Assembly: GCA_904379015.1 (NCBI GenBank)
Contig: CAJFHG010000007.1
Location: forward strand, 1 to 64,000
Direction: 5' to 3'
DNA from: Candidatus Paralachnospira caecorum
GTDB lineage: Bacteria; Bacillota; Clostridia; Lachnospirales; Lachnospiraceae
DNA: 64,000 nucleotides
Shown here in pieces: positions 45,902-54,900 of this stretch (positions are counted from its first letter, which is position 1; every line of letters starts with the position of its first letter). A program made the position numbers and the translations under genes. The notes under the pieces are model-generated. The model ran no database searches and was not told the origin of the DNA. It saw only the letters and a list, made by a program, of their open reading frames with translations.

Positions 45902-47190
45902 AACGGACAAAGTTGTGGCGTCCCCTCAGTGAGTGTGACTGTGATGTGGCCGCGGCGGATCGGGCGGAAGGGGTTTTTGTTTATGACGCGCTGGGCAGAC
46001 AGTATTTTGACGGCTACAGCGGGCTCTGGAATGTGAATCTGGGATATGGAAATGAAACGGTCCGGCGTGCCATGCATGAGCAGATCGACCGGCTGCCCTT
46101 TGTCAATCCGCTGTTTTTCAGCGAGACCCATGCGGAGCAGGCGGCGGAGAAGCTGTGCCGGATGGTGTCGCCGGATATGGAAAAGGTTGTGTTTACCTGC
46201 ACCGGTTCGGAAGCCGTGGAAGCGGCCATTAAGATCGCGCGGAAATATTTTCATCTGGAGGGGCGGGAGTTCAGGAATATCGCCGTGTTTGAAAACTCAT
46301 ACCATGGTTCTTACTATGGATCCATGTCGGCCTCTAATTTCGAAGGCCATTACAGGCAGGGTTACGGCCCGCTGCTGGAAGGCTTTATTTCTCTGGGAAC
46401 GCCATACAGAGCGGGCGCGGACCGGGAGGAGGCAGAACGGCTGCTGGCGGAGGAGCTTGTGGAATGGCTGCGGGTTCATGGGGAGAAGATGAGCGCTCTG
46501 CTGATCGAACCGGTTATAGGATCAGGCGGGGTGATCGTTCCTCCGGCAAAATATATGGAAATCCTGAGAGATTACTGTGAAGCCCACAGGATCCTGATCA
46601 TCTGCGACGAGATCGCCTGCGGATTCGGGAGAACGGGAACCATGTTCGGATTTCAGCGTTTTGGTCTCAGACCGGATCTTGTAACGCTTTCCAAGGGGAT
46701 GAACAATGGATTTATGCCGGTGGGAGCCGTCTGCGTGAACCGGGAGACGGTAAGGCCCTTCCGGGAGAAGAAGGAGATTCTGTTCCATCTGTCCACTCAG
46801 AACCTGAATCCGGTGGCCATGGCGGCGTCTCTCGCGGCCCTGGAGCAGTATACGGAAGAAATACTGGAACGGATCAGGGAATCCAGCCGCTTCTGGGAAC
46901 TGTGCCTGGAGCCGCTGAAGGGGTTTTCCTGCGTGCGGGATATCCGGATCTGCGGACTGATGATCGCCATTGATCTGGCAGATGAACAGGGCGATCCGCT
47001 GCCCCTTGACCGGCTCATGGAACTCATCGGCGTGATCGGAAAAAACGGCGTTTTGTCCGGAGATTCTCATATTGACGGCGTTCTCTCCTGCGTGCTTCTG
47101 TTTCCGCCCTACACGGCGGACCGGCAGCAGATCCGCAGATGCGCGGCGGCCATCAGAAAGTCTGTTCTGGAACTGTTTCCGGAAGCATGA
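45898..47190 (+). CDS. class III PLP-dependent aminotransferase (candidate amine-installing enzyme)
   Basis: 430 residues from the ATG at 45898 (ATGA overlap with the methyltransferase). Family hallmarks: FDGYSGLWNVNLGYGN, TGSEAVEAAIKIARKY, CDEIACGFGRTG with Asp237, and the PLP lysine 266 in LSKGMNNGFMPVGAV. The closest known types are BioA-like and omega-aminotransferases that act on ketones and aldehydes. In a daptide-like route it would transaminate the C-terminal methyl ketone left after decarboxylation of Thr, giving a 1,2-diaminopropane end. Biotin genes are absent nearby, which argues against BioA. Confidence 0.92.
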   Translation: MKRTKLWRPLSECDCDVAAADRAEGVFVYDALGRQYFDGYSGLWNVNLGYGNETVRRAMHEQIDRLPFVNPLFFSETHAEQAAEKLCRMVSPDMEKVVFTCTGSEAVEAAIKIARKYFHLEGREFRNIAVFENSYHGSYYGSMSASNFEGHYRQGYGPLLEGFISLGTPYRAGADREEAERLLAEELVEWLRVHGEKMSALLIEPVIGSGGVIVPPAKYMEILRDYCEAHRILIICDEIACGFGRTGTMFGFQRFGLRPDLVTLSKGMNNGFMPVGAVCVNRETVRPFREKKEILFHLSTQNLNPVAMAASLAALEQYTEEILERIRESSRFWELCLEPLKGFSCVRDIRICGLMIAIDLADEQGDPLPLDRLMELIGVIGKNGVLSGDSHIDGVLSCVLLFPPYTADRQQIRRCAAAIRKSVLELFPEA

Positions 47191-47281
47191 CGCCCTGTCC
47201 GGATGTCACAGAAATGTAAGACAGAAGATAGAAAGTTGCAGAGAACGGATTTGATTTTTGGAGATTGAGGAGGATTTGTAA

Positions 47282-47707
47282 ATGGAAGCTTTTAAAAACA
47301 CACTGCAGCATCGGATTTACGGCGGCGCTCTGTACTGCTGTATCATGGTCTTTGTTTTTGTCCTGCTGGCGGAGGCCGTTCCGGAGAACCGGTATGCGGG
47401 TCTGCTGCTGGTGATCCTGCTTGTTTCGGAGGCGGCGGTCCTCGGCAGGATGGCCATGCTGGCTGCGACGCTGAAAAAGGAGGACTCCCTGAAAAAGCTT
47501 TATATCCGGGAACAGGACGAACGTCCGGCGCGGATCCGGGAAAAAGCCGCGGGAACAGCAGTTTCCATTTCCGCGGCGGTGCTGACGCTGGCAGCGCTGG
47601 CCGCCGGATATGTGGACAGGACCGTGTCCCTGACCCTGCTGGGAGCCGATCTGCTGGTGATCCTTCTTTATTTCGGACTGAAATGGTATTACAGCAGAAA
47701 ATTTTAG
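47282..47707 (+). CDS. small four-helix membrane protein of the cluster
   Basis: 141 residues with four hydrophobic helices (ALYCCIMVFVFVLLAEAV, YAGLLLVILLVSEAAVLG, AGTAVSISAAVLTLAALAAG, LLGADLLVILLYFGLKWYY) and a charged loop (EQDERPARIREK). No family recognised. It precedes the ABC exporter genes, separated from the ATPase by 15 bases. It could be an immunity protein or part of the transporter. Confidence 0.75.
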   Translation: MEAFKNTLQHRIYGGALYCCIMVFVFVLLAEAVPENRYAGLLLVILLVSEAAVLGRMAMLAATLKKEDSLKKLYIREQDERPARIREKAAGTAVSISAAVLTLAALAAGYVDRTVSLTLLGADLLVILLYFGLKWYYSRKF

Positions 47708-47722
47708 CTTCTGGAGGGAATT

Positions 47723-48610
47723 ATGAGACTGGAAATCAGAGACATCACAAAAACATTCGGTGAAAAACAGGTGCTGAAGGGAATTTCCATGTGCGCCGAG
47801 AGCGGAGCCGCCCTGGGGATCCTGGGACGGAACGGAGCGGGGAAGACGACGACGCTGCGGATCCTGATGGACGTTTTTCCGGCGGACAGCGGAGAAGTCC
47901 TCCTGGAAGGGGGAAAAATCGATTACAGCCAGGTCAGGATCGGCTATCTTCCGGAGGAACGGGGCCTGTATCCCAAAAAGACGGTGATCGAGCAGCTGGT
48001 GTATTTTGCCAGGCTGAAGGGGATGACCCGGCAGAAGGCCGTGCAGGAGGCGGACAGATGGCTGGACCGGCTGGATATGGGCGCTTACAGGGGCAAGCGT
48101 CTGGATACGCTTTCCAAGGGCAATCAGCAGAAGATCCAGCTGATCACCGCGGTGATCCACGATCCCCAGATCATCATGCTGGATGAACCCTTCTCCGGCC
48201 TGGATCCGGTGAACGCCGCGCTTTTGAAGGATGTGGTGAAGGAAGAGGTGGAACGGGGAAAGATCGTGCTGTTTTCCAGCCATCAGATGGGATACATTGA
48301 AGAATTCTGCGATCAGATCGCCGTCCTGAACGGCGGGGAAATTGTCCTGCAGGGGCGTCTGGAGGCAATCAAGAAAGCATATCCCAGGGACCGGCTGCTG
48401 ATCCGGTCGTCCGAGGAATCAGATATCGCCGCGGCGTTTCCGTCCGCCTGCGAACAGGCGGAGAGGGGCCTTTTGTTTCATCTGCCGGTTCCCTCCTGCA
48501 AGCAGGAGGTGATGGAGCGGCTCACAGGCCGGTTTGATATTGACGAGATCCGTGTTCTGGAACCGTCTCTCAATGATATATTTGTGGAATATACAAAGGA
48601 AAGGATCTGA
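47723..48610 (+). CDS. ABC transporter ATP-binding protein of the peptide cluster
   Basis: 295 residues. Walker A GRNGAGKTT (35-43), the Q-loop region near LPEERGLYPKK, signature LSKGNQQK, Walker B IIMLDEPFSGLDP and switch His in FSSHQMG. The C-terminal about 75 residues form an extra domain as in NatA/CcmA-type drug and bacteriocin exporters. It pairs with the ABC-2 permease that starts 11 bases downstream. Likely exports the mature peptides and/or protects the producer. Confidence 0.93.
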   Translation: MRLEIRDITKTFGEKQVLKGISMCAESGAALGILGRNGAGKTTTLRILMDVFPADSGEVLLEGGKIDYSQVRIGYLPEERGLYPKKTVIEQLVYFARLKGMTRQKAVQEADRWLDRLDMGAYRGKRLDTLSKGNQQKIQLITAVIHDPQIIMLDEPFSGLDPVNAALLKDVVKEEVERGKIVLFSSHQMGYIEEFCDQIAVLNGGEIVLQGRLEAIKKAYPRDRLLIRSSEESDIAAAFPSACEQAERGLLFHLPVPSCKQEVMERLTGRFDIDEIRVLEPSLNDIFVEYTKERI

Positions 48611-48621
48611 AGGAGGACAGA

Positions 48622-49866
48622 ATGAAACAGTTTATTACGATCCTCGGATTTGAACTGAAATCCTATTTCAAAAATAAGATTTTTATCGGTGTGACCATTT
48701 TGCTGGTGATCGTGTCGGCCGGCGTGATGTTCTTTCCGGCGCTGTCGGAAATGCTGGGCGGCGGAACGGAGGAGAACGCGGCGGAAGCGCCGGTCATGCT
48801 GGTGGGGGCGCCGGCGGTTTCGGGAATCGACCAGGAAATGCTGGGACAGTATTTTTCCGCGGCCTTCAGCGGATATCAGGTGCGGGTCACCGATGAGCCG
48901 GCGGAGGCTGTCCGGGATCAGGTGACATCCGGCGGTGCGGAGTGTGCCTTTATCCTGAATTCTCCCACAGACTATACGTATTATGTCAATAATCTGTCCA
49001 TGTATGATACCAATACCGCGACGGCCGATGAGCTTCTGAAGCAGCTGTATCTGACAGGGGCGCTGATGGAAAACGGGATGGATCAGAACGCAGCGGGCGC
49101 GCTGCTGTCTGTGCCTGTCACCCATCAGGTCACCGCGCTGGGAACGGATCAGAACAACACGTTTTTTTATACCTATATCATGACGATCGCGCTGTATATG
49201 GTCATCCTGTTCTACGGACAGATGGTGGCGACAAGCGTGGCGACGGAAAAGGGGTCCCGGGCCATGGAGCTTCTGATCACCAGCGCGAAGCCTGCCAGCA
49301 TGATGTTCGGAAAGGTCATAGCCGCGTGCCTGGCGGGACTGTTCCAGATGACGGCGGTGTTCGGATCCGCGATTCTCTTTTATTTTGTCAACGGAGAATA
49401 CTGGAAGGACAATGCCATGGTGGCCTCCATCTTTGACATGCCGGTTGATCTGCTCATTTACATGCTGGTGTTTTTTGTGCTGGGGTTCCTGATCTACGCG
49501 TTCCTGTACGGCGCGATCGGGTCGACGGCTTCCAAGGTGGAGGATATCAATACGTCCACCATGCCTCTTACCCTTCTGTCTCTGCTGGCCTTTATGGTCG
49601 CGGTCTTCTGCGTGTCCGGGGGGACGACAGACAGTCTTCTGCTGAGGGTCTGCTCCTATATACCCTTCACATCCCCCATGGCAATGTTCACGAGGATTGC
49701 CATGAGTTCGGTGCCGGTCTATGAAATTGTGATCTCGATCGCCATACTGGTCTGCTCCGTCTTCGGGATCGGGTTGTTATCGGCCAAGATCTACCGGGTC
49801 GGCGTGCTGCTGTACGGAACGCCGCCGAAGCCGGGAGCCGTGTTCCGGGCTGTTAAAAATGCCTGA
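48622..49866 (+). CDS. ABC-2 type permease (NatB-like) of the peptide cluster
   Basis: 414 residues. One N-terminal transmembrane helix (IFIGVTILLVIVSAGVMFF), a large extracytoplasmic domain (about 45-175), then about five helices (FYTYIMTIALYMVILFYGQM, ALLFYFVNG region, VDLLIYMLVFFVLGFLIYAF, LLSLLAFMVAVFC, ISIAILVCSVFGIGLLSAKI). This is the NatB/ABC2_membrane_3 form paired with NatA-like ATPases. Its end is 19 bases from the convergent aroD gene, the boundary of the cluster. Confidence 0.9.
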   Translation: MKQFITILGFELKSYFKNKIFIGVTILLVIVSAGVMFFPALSEMLGGGTEENAAEAPVMLVGAPAVSGIDQEMLGQYFSAAFSGYQVRVTDEPAEAVRDQVTSGGAECAFILNSPTDYTYYVNNLSMYDTNTATADELLKQLYLTGALMENGMDQNAAGALLSVPVTHQVTALGTDQNNTFFYTYIMTIALYMVILFYGQMVATSVATEKGSRAMELLITSAKPASMMFGKVIAACLAGLFQMTAVFGSAILFYFVNGEYWKDNAMVASIFDMPVDLLIYMLVFFVLGFLIYAFLYGAIGSTASKVEDINTSTMPLTLLSLLAFMVAVFCVSGGTTDSLLLRVCSYIPFTSPMAMFTRIAMSSVPVYEIVISIAILVCSVFGIGLLSAKIYRVGVLLYGTPPKPGAVFRAVKNA

Positions 49867-49885
49867 ACCGGCGGCCGCCGGAGCT

Positions 49886-50713
49886 CTATGACGGAGAGCG
49901 GTCCGGGGCGGCGGTTCCCCATATTCCGTGCAGCTCCCTGAGGTTGGCTGAAAGGGTTTCCGCGTCCGGCTGTCCGGGCGCGGAGGCTTCTCCCGGATTT
50001 CCGAAGGTGAGGCAGGAGCCGAAAAATTCCCCGCAGATGCGGCTGATCACGCCGAGGGCGCCCATGGACATGGTGATCACGGGACAGTCCAGACACTCGG
50101 AAGCTTCGAGGGTGGCTGACAGGAGCGTCAGCACATCCTTTTTTTTGTGGGGCATCACGGCCAGCTTGGCAATGCTGCAGCCGAGGGCTTCCATGGCAGA
50201 CAGCCGCTCAAGCAGCTCTCCCATGGGAGGGGTTTTCGCGAAATCGTGGCTGGACAGGATCGTCTGTACCTGAGTCTGCCGGGCCAGCGAAATAAGGGGA
50301 GCGAGAAGGGAGTCCTCCGGAGCGGGAAGCTCCGCCGCGGCGACGGCTTCTGTCCCCGTGAACAGCTCCAGATCCACGAAATCGGCCAGGCTGCTTCTGA
50401 TCACAGCCTCGTTGAGGGCCAGATAGGCCTCGTCGGAAATGTCATGCTTTCCGCCTTCTCTTAAAGTGCGGAAGGTGAACAGGAGAAGTGAATCCGGCAG
50501 AACCTGCCTCAGCGCCGCCAGGATATGGAGCACCTGTCTGTGGCTGGAAAAATGCTGAAAGGCGTCGGCGCGCCATTCCACCACGTCATGGGGCAGGCCG
50601 GAGATCCTGCCTGCCGTTTCCATGATCTCGCTTTCGGTTTTTCCCATGATGGGAAGACAGATCTTCGGCATGCCTTCGCCGAAGACCGTTCCTTTTACGG
50701 TCAGAGTTTTCAT
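49886..50713 (-). CDS. aroD: 3-dehydroquinate dehydratase, type I
   Basis: 275 residues from the ATG at 50713 (AAAGGAG upstream). Type I class I aldolase fold: VEWRADAF, LLFTFRTLREGG, FVDLELF, SSHDFAKTPP with the catalytic His, and AKLAVMPHKKKDV with the Schiff-base lysine, then TMSMGALGVISR. It dehydrates 3-dehydroquinate to 3-dehydroshikimate. The ATG overlaps the aroE stop, so the two consecutive pathway steps are coupled. Confidence 0.95.
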   Translation of the reverse strand: MKTLTVKGTVFGEGMPKICLPIMGKTESEIMETAGRISGLPHDVVEWRADAFQHFSSHRQVLHILAALRQVLPDSLLLFTFRTLREGGKHDISDEAYLALNEAVIRSSLADFVDLELFTGTEAVAAAELPAPEDSLLAPLISLARQTQVQTILSSHDFAKTPPMGELLERLSAMEALGCSIAKLAVMPHKKKDVLTLLSATLEASECLDCPVITMSMGALGVISRICGEFFGSCLTFGNPGEASAPGQPDAETLSANLRELHGIWGTAAPDRSPS

Positions 50714-51477
50714 AATCCGCACTCCTTTTCCACTGCTTTAGTGATCTCCGGGATCACGGCGTCGTCTATGGGACGTTCCAGGAAAAATTCGCAGGCGTAT
50801 TTTGCCTGGGCGATCAGCATGGAAAGGCCGGTGACACCTTTCATGCCCAGGGCCTCCGCCTGGATGGTGAGCCGGGTTTTCGCCGGATTGTAGATCACGT
50901 CCAGAACGGCTTCGCAGGATGTAAAAGGAGTCAGATCCAGAGGAGAGGCATCCACATTTGGAAACATGCCCACAGGAGTGGTGTTCGCGATGATCTGCGC
51001 GTCGGTGTGAGCGGACAGGCACTGTTCGTAGGTGACAGCTTCTCCCTTTCCGCTTCTGCTCACAAGGATGACGGAAGCGGCGCCCAGCTTCCGGAAGACA
51101 GCGGCGACAGCGTTGGAAGCGCCGCCGGTTCCCAGTACCAGCGCCTTTTTGCCGGAGAGCGAAATCCCGTTGGAGACCACCATATATTCAAATCCGGAGA
51201 AATCCGTATTGTGGCCGATGAGACGGCCGTTTTTGTTGACAATGGTATTGACGGCGCCGATGGCCGCCGCGTTTTCATCCATCTCATCCAGATAAGGGAT
51301 CACATCTTTTTTATAGGGGATCGTGACGTTGATGGCTTTGAAGTCCCGGCGTTCCATGAACCCCGGAAACTCTTCCCGGGAAAGCGGGCAGAGATCGTAG
51401 GTGTAATCCGCCAGCTTTTCGTGTATCAGCTTGGAGTAACTGTGTCCCAGCTTCTCTCCGATCAGACCATATTCCAT
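50710..51477 (-). CDS. aroE: shikimate dehydrogenase
   Basis: 255 residues from the ATG at 51477 (AAAGGATG upstream). Family motifs: GEKLGHSYSKLIHE (shikimate-binding serines), INVTIPYKKD with the catalytic Lys, GAVNTIVNKNG, IGHNTDFSGFE with the catalytic Asp, and the NADP loop VLGTGGASNAVAA. It reduces 3-dehydroshikimate with NADPH. It is slightly shorter than the usual 270-290 residues but complete. A longer upstream reading frame to 51780 crosses the divergent promoter and is not used. aroK lies 12 kb away. Confidence 0.95.
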   Translation of the reverse strand: MEYGLIGEKLGHSYSKLIHEKLADYTYDLCPLSREEFPGFMERRDFKAINVTIPYKKDVIPYLDEMDENAAAIGAVNTIVNKNGRLIGHNTDFSGFEYMVVSNGISLSGKKALVLGTGGASNAVAAVFRKLGAASVILVSRSGKGEAVTYEQCLSAHTDAQIIANTTPVGMFPNVDASPLDLTPFTSCEAVLDVIYNPAKTRLTIQAEALGMKGVTGLSMLIAQAKYACEFFLERPIDDAVIPEITKAVEKECGL

Positions 51478-51558
51478 TTTTTCATCATCCTTTCCGCGCC
51501 CTGCAGAACAGGGACATAAATTATGTTCATCATAGCAGATATCGGCAAAAAACTCAAT

Positions 51559-51588
51559 TTGTTTTGGGGCGGCCAGATGTGATATAAT
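51559..51588 (+). promoter_or_regulatory. promoter of the small Cys-rich protein gene
   Basis: TTGTTT (51559-51564), 18-base spacer and a perfect TATAAT (51583-51588), 43 bases before the ATG at 51631. It lies between the divergent aroE and the Cys-rich gene. Confidence 0.65.
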
Positions 51589-51630
51589 CAGAAGCGATCG
51601 GTGCTGAGCGGAAGGGAGGATCAGAAAATC

Positions 51631-51846
51631 ATGGAAATCGATGATGAAATAACGGAGGAAATGTTCAGCGGATTCTGCAAGACTTTCAATGAAACGAGGA
51701 CTGTGATCTGCGAATTTGAAAAAACGGACGGAGGGCTGCGGCTTTCCCATGCGGACTGCGCCTATGAACGGTGCAGCCACAGGGAAACCTGTCTTGTGAT
51801 GCAGCCGGTCCGGGACATGGAGCGGGCCAGCGAAGGAAAAACGTAA
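51631..51846 (+). CDS. small cysteine-rich protein of unknown function
   Basis: 71 residues from the ATG at 51631 (GGAAGGGAGGA upstream). Very acidic start (MEIDDEITEEMF). Cysteines are grouped late: C at residue 10 and 21 regions (GFCKTFNETRTVICEFEK), then CAYERCSHRETC, a cluster of three that could bind a metal. No family assigned; similar small proteins occur in Lachnospiraceae genomes as I recall. Monocistronic by its own promoter. Confidence 0.65.
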   Translation: MEIDDEITEEMFSGFCKTFNETRTVICEFEKTDGGLRLSHADCAYERCSHRETCLVMQPVRDMERASEGKT

Positions 51847-51906
51847 AAATCCCCCCGAAAAAACAAAAAATCCCCTGTTGTTTATGAAAAATCACACGTA
51901 TAGAAT
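51845..51906 (+). promoter_or_regulatory. C-tract direct repeat and promoter of the second SLH-anchored gene
   Basis: AAATCCCC occurs twice with C-tracts beginning at 51851 and 51872 (21-base period) around an A-rich GAAAAAACAAAA tract. TTGTTT (51878-51883) and TAGAAT (51901-51906) follow with a 17-base spacer. The -10 box starts 29 bases after the second C-tract starts, the same as before the GH92 gene at 10411-10471. Confidence 0.55.
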
Positions 51907-51966
51907 AAAAAGTAACAGTATAATTATGCAAAATGCAGAAACTTGTTCTGCAGGAGGGAGGTTTTT

Positions 51967-54900
51967 ATGTTCAAGAAGCACATGAAACGGGCGCTTGCGT
52001 TTCTGCTTGCGGCACTTTTGATGTTCAGCGCCGTGCCGTCTGTGTTCGCGGCCGACGGGAGTGCCGACACGCAGAAGTTTATGTCGTTCAATCTGCGCCA
52101 TGACCTGACAAGCCATCCATTGATGGGAACCGATGTGAGAGGCGAGCATCTCATGGAAATTGTGGAGAAATACGCTCCGGATTCCATCGGCTTCCAGGAA
52201 GCGACCAATGACTGGATGAATTATCTGAGAGACGCGATGGGGGAGCTCGGCTATGCTTACGCCGGTGTCGGCAGGGACGACGGTCAGGACGGAGCCCAAT
52301 ATACCGGTGATGCCAATGAACATACGCCTGTGTTTTATAATGCGGAAAAATATGATCTGCTCGAATCCGGCACGTTCTGGCTTTCCGAGACGCCGGATGT
52401 GGTGTCAGGACGGGACTGGGGAGAAGCATGCCGGCGGATCTGTACCTATGTAGTCCTGCAGGATAAAGAAACAGGGGAAATTTACGGCCATTTTAATACC
52501 CATCTTGATCATGTGGCGCTTGATACCCAGGCAAATGGCGTGCGCATCATCCTGAACCGTATTGATACTGTTTCTGAAAAATATCCGGATATGGCCTGCG
52601 TCGTGACCGGCGATTTCAACAGCGCGCGGGCAGACGCGGAGGATCCGGATTATGATCCGGTTGTTTATAATTATATGACCTCCCGCCTGGACGACTCAAG
52701 AGAGCTGGCGGAAAGCATCATAACAGACGGATCTTCCTGGTCAGGATATCAGGATCCGGAAGCCTGGGAAAACGGCCAGTCTTCCTCGTCTGACAGGCCT
52801 GCCGTTGATACGGATAATTATCCGATCGACTATATTTTCCTTTCAAAGGGAGATTTTGATGTTAAGACATACACAATTGTAGATGATATGTTTACGTTTG
52901 AATATGACGGACAAACCTGGCACAATCATCCGGTATCCGATCATTACGGCGTGTACTGCGAGACAGAGCGGGTGGATGATCCGGAGGAGGAATCCGCGGA
53001 TGAGAGCAATATCATCGATCTTCCCGGAAAGACTGTGACGGGAAGCAGCGATCCCTCCAAGGAGGAACTGCTTGATCTGATCGGTTTATCGGAGCGGGAC
53101 AGTCTGATGAGCGGGGCGTCCGCGTCATCGAATATGGAATGCGCGGAGGGACATTCGGTATCCAGTGTTCTTGGAACGGAGGGGACCGCGCAGGTGGTCA
53201 GCAGCTCCGGGAACGTTTACTGGGAGATCACGGTCGATCTGGGCGCGCTCAGTGAGATCGGCGCGATCACGTATACCGCGGGAGATGATCAGGAGGCAGT
53301 GCCCCAAAATGTGGAATTTCTGATCTCGGCGAATAACAGTACCTGGGAAAAGGCAGGCGGGACCATGTTCCGCGAAGCGGAGGCGGGTTCTGTGTCCTAT
53401 ATCCTTCTGGATGAGGCGGTTTACGGAAGATATGTCAGGATGGTGATCCCGGATACGCCGTCAGGAACCGAGGTCGCGAATCTGTCTGTTTATTCCGGTA
53501 CAGAAGGGCAGAAGAAGCTGGAGGCTGTCGCGGCGGATCAGTATACAGAGATCAGCGGGCCGGCAGCTGTGAATGACAGCGGCGAAACGTATGAAAATCT
53601 GTTTGATGACAACCTTTCAACGAAGTGGTATTACAGCGGGGACGAGGTGCCTTCCGCGATTGTGTTCCGTACAGAGGAGGCAGTTACGGCTCTGAAGTAT
53701 TCCCTGACAACGGGAAATGATCATTCAGCCTATTCCGGCAGGGTGCCCGGTCAGTGGACACTTTTTGGCTCAGAAACAGGCGCGGACGGCAGCTGGATCG
53801 TGATCGATCAGCAGACAGACAGCGACATTCCGGACGGAATGGATTATATGGAGTATGTAGTTGATATCGCAGAGCCTGCCGCGTACCAGTATTACATGCT
53901 TCAGTTTGACGGCCTGGGCACAGACAATCGGATTCAGTTCAGCGAATTTGACCTGTATACGGCGGATGACGGAACGGAAACAGACGGAGAGGAACAGACG
54001 AAAAAGGTGGATCCCTCCGACATGACGGCTGTCAGCGGGCCGGAACCGGTCAATGACAGCGGTGAAGAGTATGAGAATCTCTTTGACGGCGATATTGATA
54101 CAAAATGGTATTATAAAGATGAAACGGATCAGGCTGCGCCGGACGCCATTATTTTCATGACAGCGGAAGGAGTGACAGTCAGCAGTTATTCCTTTACGAC
54201 GGCCAACGACAGCGCGAGATTCCCGGGCCGTTCACCGAGTCTGTGGACCCTGTCCGGAGCGGATTCCGCTGACGGTCCCTGGACCGTGATCGACGACCGG
54301 GAATACACGGTCGCGGATGTGAACAGTCAGGAATTTGTGTTTGAAATCGCCAATCCGGCTGAGTATCAGTATTACAAGCTGGAGTTTGAGGCGCTGGGAA
54401 CAGACAGCCGTCTGCAGCTGGCGGAGGTGTCGCTGTATCAGACTGTTTCGGTATCTCATGCGGATTATTCAGTTGTGAAGGCGGCGGCGGAAGAGATTCC
54501 GGAGGATCTGGACACCTATACGGCAGAATCTCTGAAAAGGCTGGCCGACGCGGTACTGGCTGTAGATTATACAAAGGCAGAAGCGGAACAGGATCTTGTC
54601 AATGCCATGGCGGAGGAGATCCGGGAAGCCGCCGCGGCGCTGGAGAAAGAGCCGGAGCCCTTCCGGCTGCCTTATCTGGATGTGGATCCCGTGAAAGACG
54701 CATGGTTTTATGACGCGGCGTCCCTTTTGTATCAGGAGCAGATCATGACCGGCTACAGTGACGACGCGTTCGGGCCGGCGGATCCGCTGAAGCGCTGTGA
54801 GCTGGCGACGATTCTGTACCGTATGGCTGGAAGCCCGGAGGTGGAGTATGCCGGAGCGTTTCCTGATGTGCCAGAAGGCACATGGTACACGGACGCGGTG

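Noticed and set aside
45898-47190. BioA (biotin pathway) identity for the class III aminotransferase
   Set aside because: No other biotin gene is nearby and the gene overlaps the methyltransferase of the peptide cluster; context favours a peptide-tailoring role.
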